64,000 bases of DNA from Mucilaginibacter sp. 14171R-50. Its GTDB lineage: Bacteria > Bacteroidota > Bacteroidia > Sphingobacteriales > Sphingobacteriaceae. Of the stretch, positions 59,745 through 64,000 are shown in pieces (position 1 is the first letter of the stretch; every line of letters begins with the position of its first letter). The notes beneath the pieces were generated by a model, which worked only from the letters and a program-made list of their open reading frames with translations, was not told the DNA's origin and ran no database searches. Made by a program: the position numbers and the translations under genes. Location: the NCBI RefSeq assembly GCF_010093045.1, contig NZ_CP048115.1, positions 3,286,001 through 3,350,000 of the forward strand, written 5' to 3'.

Positions 59745-62700
59745 ATGGATTACGCAGAATTACAAACGACGTCTAATTTCAGCTTCCTGCGCGGCGGGGC
59801 ACATCCTCATGAACTTGTTGCTCAGGCAGTAGCGCTCGGTTACTCAGCCATTGCCATTACCGACCGTAATTCAATGGCTGGCATTGTACGCGCCCATATG
59901 GAAGCAAAACAACTTGAATTAAAGTTTATACCCGCCTGCCGCCTTGACCTTACCGACGGAACGAGCCTGCTGGCTTATCCTACCGACCATCAGGCTTACG
60001 CACGTTTATCGGCTTTGCTTACCCTCGGTAACCTTAGAACCGAAAAGGGGCAATGTGAACTTAGAAAAGCAGATGTTTACAGCCACAAACAAGGGATGAT
60101 TTTTGCGGCTGTACCCCCCGAACGCCTTAATTGCCAGTTTCGGTTCGAAGACTCGTTTCTGAGCGATCTGGCCGAATACAAACAGCAATTTGGCCAATCA
60201 CTTTACCTGGCAGCTTCTTTTCATTACCAGGGCCAGGATGCAAAGCGACTGTTTCGCCTGCAGGAAACAGGTATTCCCTTAATTGCTACCTGCGATGCGT
60301 ATTACCATATACCCGAACGCCGCGAATTGCAGGATGTGTTAACCTGCATCCGCGAAAAATGCACCATCCATACCGCAGGCTATCGCTTGCATGCTAATGC
60401 CGAGCGCTGCCTCAAGTCTAAAAAAGAAATTTACCGCCTTTTCCGGCAATATCCCCAAGCGATAGCCAACGCCAATTTCATAGCCAAAAATTGTAGCTTT
60501 TCGCTTGACGAGCTCAAATACCTTGAACCCGAAGAAAAATCTGTGGGGGGTATGAGTTCGCAGCAGCGCCTGGCCAGTTTAACCTGGGAAGGTGCAAAAG
60601 AACGTTTTGGAGACCCCGTACCCGAAAAGCATAAAAAGCAGATAGCGTTCGAGCTCGATTTTATTGAAAGACGCAAACTTGCATGGTATTTTTTACGCGT
60701 ATACCGTTATACGCAGCAGGCCGAAGACTGGGGCATATTGCACCAGGGCCGGGGATCTGCCGCAAATTCTACCGTTTGCTTTTGCCTGGGCATTACCGCC
60801 GTTAACCCTGCCAAATCGCGCCTGTTGTTTTCCCGCTTCATGTCTGATGCCCGGGACGAATGGCCTGATATTGATGTGGATTTTGAACACGAGCGCAGGG
60901 AAGAGATCATCCAGTTCATCTATAACGATTACGGCCGTCACCGTGCTGCTATCGTGGCTACTGTTACTCAGGAAAGACATAAAGGGGCCATCCGCGACGT
61001 AGGCAAGGCCATGGGCCTTTCAGAAGATACCATCAAAAGAATAGGGGCCACCATCTGGGATTTTTATGAAGAAGGATTTGATGAAAAACGCTTAAGGGAA
61101 CAAGGCCTTAATCCCCACGATCCGCTAATCCACAAAGTACTTGAACTCACCTGCCAGCTTATTGGTTTTCCCCGCCAGCTTGGCCAGCATACCGGCGGCT
61201 TCGTGATCACTGAAGGTAACTTATCTGACCTTTGCCCCGTGCTTAACGCCCGCATGGAGAATCGCACACAAGTAGAATGGAATAAAGACGACCTGGAAGA
61301 TCTGGGTATCCTGAAAGTAGACGTACTCGGCCTTGGCATGCTCACCATGATCCGCAAAGCGTTTGATATGGTGCTTAAATATTACGGCAAACAGCTTACC
61401 CTGGCTAACGTCCCGCAGGATGATAGCGAAGTGTATGAAATGATCTGCCGGGCCGATACCATCGGCGTTTTCCAGATCGAAAGCCGTGCGCAAATGTCTA
61501 TGCTGCCCCGCCTAAAGCCTAAAGAGTTTTACGACCTGGTGATCGAGGTAGCCATTGTACGCCCAGGCCCCATACAGGGCGATATGGTGCACCCATACCT
61601 CAGAAGAAGAAACAACGAAGAATTGCCTGAATATCCCAAACCCGAACTGGAAGAAATACTGAAACGTACGCTCGGCGTACCGCTTTTTCAAGAACAGGCC
61701 ATGGAAATAGCCATCGTTGCTGCCGATTTTACTCCTGCTGAAGCCGACCAGCTAAGAAGGAGTATGGCATCCTTTAAAGCCAATGGTAAACTGCATATTT
61801 ATGAAAAGAAGCTGGTAGATGGTATGACCAAAAGAGGGTACGAAGAAGAGTTTGCAAAACGTATCTTTAAACAGCTCCAGGGTTTTGAAGGGTATGGCTT
61901 TCCCGAAAGTCATGCTGCCAGTTTTGCCTTGCTTGTTTACATCTCGTCCTGGTTAAAATATCATTATCCTGATGTATTCTGTGCTGCCTTGTTAAACAGC
62001 CAGCCTATGGGCTTTTACCAGCCCGCACAGATTGTTCAGGATGCCAGGAACCATGGTGTACAGGTACTGCCCATAGATGTTAACTATTCTGAATGGGATA
62101 ACACCCTGGAACTAAAAGGGAATGGCAAATATGCCGTTCGCCTCGGTTTCCGCCAATCCAAGGGGCTCAGGGAAGAGGATATGCTTACCCTCACCGCCAT
62201 GCGTAACCAGGGATATGTACATATCGATCAGTTACGTGCCGCAGGTGTTCCGGAGGCCGCTCTCGAAAAGCTGGCAGCCGCCGATGCCTTCCGCTCTATG
62301 GGTGCTGACCGGCGTACAGCCCTTTGGGAAGTTTCGGCGCTTGCCGACCGGCCCATCGGCCTCTTTGATGGCCAGTTATCCGAAACCACTCTGGAAGAAA
62401 ACATACCGCTGCCGCTGATGACAAAAGGCGAGCATGTTGTGCAGGATTACATCACCACCGGCCTGTCACTTAAAGATCATCCTGTTGGTTTGATCAGAAA
62501 CGAACTAACCAGGTTTCAAAACATCCGGATAAGCGATATCCAACGCTATAAAGATGGCGATTTTGTCCGCCTTGCCGGCCTTATTACCGTTCGCCAGCGC
62601 CCTGGCACAGCAAAAGGCGTATTATTTATGACCATGGAGGACGAGACCGGCTCGGCCAACCTTGTGGTATGGCAGCAGCTTTTTGACCGATACCGTAAAG

Positions 62701-62939
62701 AGATCGTCCAGTCTAAACTTCTTATGGTTTTTGGCAAATTGCAGATCGCCAACGGTGTTACCCATCTTGTTGTCCGCCAGTGTTTCAACCTCACCCCATT
62801 GCTCAACACTTTAAACCAGGCCGGCGGCGATCCCTTACCACAAACACTCGCTAAAGGGGATGAGACCACTAAACCCCATGATTATGATAAACGTTCGACC
62901 CCGGAGGGCGCATTTCACAAAGGCAGGAATTTCCATTGA
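59745..62939 (+). CDS. dnaE2: DnaE2, error-prone DNA polymerase III alpha subunit
   Basis: 1064 residues, C-family polymerase. An N-terminal PHP domain (NFSFLRGGAHPHELVAQA), a polymerase core with PDIDVDF (residues 374-380, two catalytic Asp), a helix-hairpin-helix region (YGFPESHAASFALLVYISSWLKYH) and an OB domain near the C-terminus (VRLAGLITVRQRPGTAKGVLFMTMEDETGSANLVVW) are all present. It is shorter than replicative DnaE1, as DnaE2 is. In the ImuA-ImuB-DnaE2 mutasome it does translesion synthesis after DNA damage. Last gene of the operon. Confidence 0.93.
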   Translation: MDYAELQTTSNFSFLRGGAHPHELVAQAVALGYSAIAITDRNSMAGIVRAHMEAKQLELKFIPACRLDLTDGTSLLAYPTDHQAYARLSALLTLGNLRTEKGQCELRKADVYSHKQGMIFAAVPPERLNCQFRFEDSFLSDLAEYKQQFGQSLYLAASFHYQGQDAKRLFRLQETGIPLIATCDAYYHIPERRELQDVLTCIREKCTIHTAGYRLHANAERCLKSKKEIYRLFRQYPQAIANANFIAKNCSFSLDELKYLEPEEKSVGGMSSQQRLASLTWEGAKERFGDPVPEKHKKQIAFELDFIERRKLAWYFLRVYRYTQQAEDWGILHQGRGSAANSTVCFCLGITAVNPAKSRLLFSRFMSDARDEWPDIDVDFEHERREEIIQFIYNDYGRHRAAIVATVTQERHKGAIRDVGKAMGLSEDTIKRIGATIWDFYEEGFDEKRLREQGLNPHDPLIHKVLELTCQLIGFPRQLGQHTGGFVITEGNLSDLCPVLNARMENRTQVEWNKDDLEDLGILKVDVLGLGMLTMIRKAFDMVLKYYGKQLTLANVPQDDSEVYEMICRADTIGVFQIESRAQMSMLPRLKPKEFYDLVIEVAIVRPGPIQGDMVHPYLRRRNNEELPEYPKPELEEILKRTLGVPLFQEQAMEIAIVAADFTPAEADQLRRSMASFKANGKLHIYEKKLVDGMTKRGYEEEFAKRIFKQLQGFEGYGFPESHAASFALLVYISSWLKYHYPDVFCAALLNSQPMGFYQPAQIVQDARNHGVQVLPIDVNYSEWDNTLELKGNGKYAVRLGFRQSKGLREEDMLTLTAMRNQGYVHIDQLRAAGVPEAALEKLAAADAFRSMGADRRTALWEVSALADRPIGLFDGQLSETTLEENIPLPLMTKGEHVVQDYITTGLSLKDHPVGLIRNELTRFQNIRISDIQRYKDGDFVRLAGLITVRQRPGTAKGVLFMTMEDETGSANLVVWQQLFDRYRKEIVQSKLLMVFGKLQIANGVTHLVVRQCFNLTPLLNTLNQAGGDPLPQTLAKGDETTKPHDYDKRSTPEGAFHKGRNFH

Positions 62940-62962
62940 CCACGTTATAAAATAAGCCCAAC

Positions 62963-62994
62963 AGCCTCTTTAAGAATAAAGATTAAGGCTTTTT
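62963..62994 (+). terminator. Weak terminator after dnaE2
   Basis: AGCCTctTTAA pairs with TTAAGGCT, with a two- to three-base bulge, followed by TTTT. It lies 24 bases after the dnaE2 stop. Confidence 0.45.
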
Positions 62995-63282
62995 GCCCAA
63001 AACGATATTCCTTTTACTACCTTTAAGTCAGCGTACGGCCCACTGGTTAACGCTGAAAATAGTTTGCACATACTGTATCAATGCTGCCTTAATTTGCGTA
63101 AAAGCCACGGTTGATAATATATCTGAACTTTTTAATAAAGAAATGGCGGCCCTTTTTTAATATTGCAGATATTATACAACAGGCGCTTCCGGGATATAAT
63201 AACGCCAGGATGGGGCACTTAAGGCGCAATCACAGCGCTATATAATAATATTATTATAAGATAGATAGGGTTTTCAAACTAA
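62995..63282. other. Upstream region of the LacI-type gene
   Basis: No gene. The perfect 18-bp palindrome TATAATAATATTATTATA (63241-63258) lies 24 bases before the regulator start and could be an operator or a fortuitous AT-rich palindrome. Confidence 0.45.
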
Positions 63283-64000
63283 ATGGATAGCATAAACATT
63301 AAGAAATTAGCCGAGGCCTTAAATTTATCTACATCTACAATTTCCAGGGCGTTCCGAGACAACAAGGAGATTAGTGTAAGTACAAAGGAACGCATCTTAT
63401 TAAAAGCTAAGGAGCTAAATTACCAGCCTAATCACTACGCCAGTAACTTACGCGAGCAAAAAAGTAAAACCATTGCAGTTATTGTTCCCGAATTGGCCAA
63501 TAACTACTTTTCGCAGGCCATTCATGGTATCGAAAGGATTGCCCGGGAAAACGGGTATCATATTTTGATCTACGTGACTGATGACGATTATAAAAAGGAA
63601 GTCAATTTCATCCGTCACCTGCATAATGGCCGGGCTGATGGTATTATTATGTCGGTTTCCGGCGAGGCGAATGACCACAATTACTTGAACGATTTTGGCG
63701 ATAAAAGGCTGCCATTGGTGTTTTTCGACAGGATATACGATGATATTGAAACGCCGCGTGTAATTACCAATGACTACGACAGCAGCTTTTCGGCAACCGA
63801 GCATTTAATACAGCAGGGATGTAAGCGTATTGCTTATTTAGTGGTAAACAAAAGTTTATCTATTGGTAAAACGCGTATGCAGGGCTATATTAATGCGCTG
63901 CAAAAACACCACATAGCGTTTAACGAAGACCTTGTAATTGATTGCAGTAACGATTATGAAGAAAATAGCGGCATTATTAAAAATGCTTTAATCCAGTTTA
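63283..64000 (+). CDS. LacI/GalR-family transcription regulator, partial
   Basis: The first 239 residues lie in the window and the C-terminus is cut off. An N-terminal LacI-type helix-turn-helix (INIKKLAEALNLSTSTISRA) is followed by the hinge (NYQPNHYASNLREQ) and a periplasmic-binding-protein-like sensor domain (IAVIVPELANNYFSQAIHGI, VFFDRIYDD). Such proteins bind sugar-type effectors and repress or activate carbohydrate operons. The effector and target genes lie outside the window; the palindrome upstream may be its own operator. Confidence 0.92.
   Translation, partial: MDSINIKKLAEALNLSTSTISRAFRDNKEISVSTKERILLKAKELNYQPNHYASNLREQKSKTIAVIVPELANNYFSQAIHGIERIARENGYHILIYVTDDDYKKEVNFIRHLHNGRADGIIMSVSGEANDHNYLNDFGDKRLPLVFFDRIYDDIETPRVITNDYDSSFSATEHLIQQGCKRIAYLVVNKSLSIGKTRMQGYINALQKHHIAFNEDLVIDCSNDYEENSGIIKNALIQF

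Overview
This window looks like a chromosomal segment of a Bacteroidetes bacterium, most probably a Sphingobacteriaceae member close to Mucilaginibacter or Pedobacter. The evidence is TTTG-N18..20-TAnnTTTG promoters, scarce Shine-Dalgarno sequences, a CarboxypepD-regulatory TonB receptor, a CTnDOT-type tyrosine recombinase without Arg I, and Bacteroidetes-style Mob proteins. All assignments come from reading the sequence; no database search was run.

Bases 1-8165 are core genome. They hold the N-terminal end of a GT2 glycosyltransferase, a POT peptide transporter, a secreted protein of unknown function, a thiolase, a three-gene SPFH / unknown / ribbon-helix-helix operon, a 7TM-HD phosphodiesterase and tRNA-Ser(GCT).

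Bases 8152-32012 are an integrative mobilizable element of about 23.8 kb in the 3' end of tRNA-Ser, bounded by a 15-bp direct repeat (8152-8166 and 31998-32012). At its left end are the recombinase and an ORF6N protein. At its right end are an excisionase-like HTH protein, MobC, a relaxase, an overlapping membrane protein and a candidate oriT. I see no type IV secretion genes, so it would need a helper element. Nearly all its cargo resembles defence genes: a DUF262 pair with a UDG/Mug-like protein; a tightly packed mod-res-(PLD+SNF2 helicase)-DUF4391-GIY-YIG operon; a SIR2-type NADase candidate flanked by 74-bp direct repeats; and a membrane coiled-coil protein of unknown function. An array of degenerate repeats lies beside the HTH gene. 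The element carries its own terminator for the tRNA and leaves the presumed original terminator stranded at 32022-32056.

Bases 32012-43730 contain an M1-like metallopeptidase, with a decayed reading frame behind it, and a two-gene unit. That unit encodes a ComEC-like metallo-beta-lactamase-fold protein followed by a giant beta-rich protein of about 2450 residues with no signal peptide. I could not assign it to any described system.

Bases 43868-54395 hold a small membrane-anchored protein and then a long co-directional cluster: an AhpD/CMD-like peroxidase, a TonB-dependent receptor, an MFS carrier, two more CMD-like proteins, an FG-GAP/UnbV protein, a Spy-like periplasmic protein and a DUF3179 membrane protein. 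It looks like a redox-linked uptake system with unknown substrate.

Bases 54578-64000 hold a tandem universal stress protein, a non-canonical Nramp-family transporter, an ImuA-ImuB-DnaE2 mutasome operon led by a small unknown gene, and the start of a LacI-family regulator that runs off the right edge. No rRNA genes, CRISPR array or IS transposase were seen.
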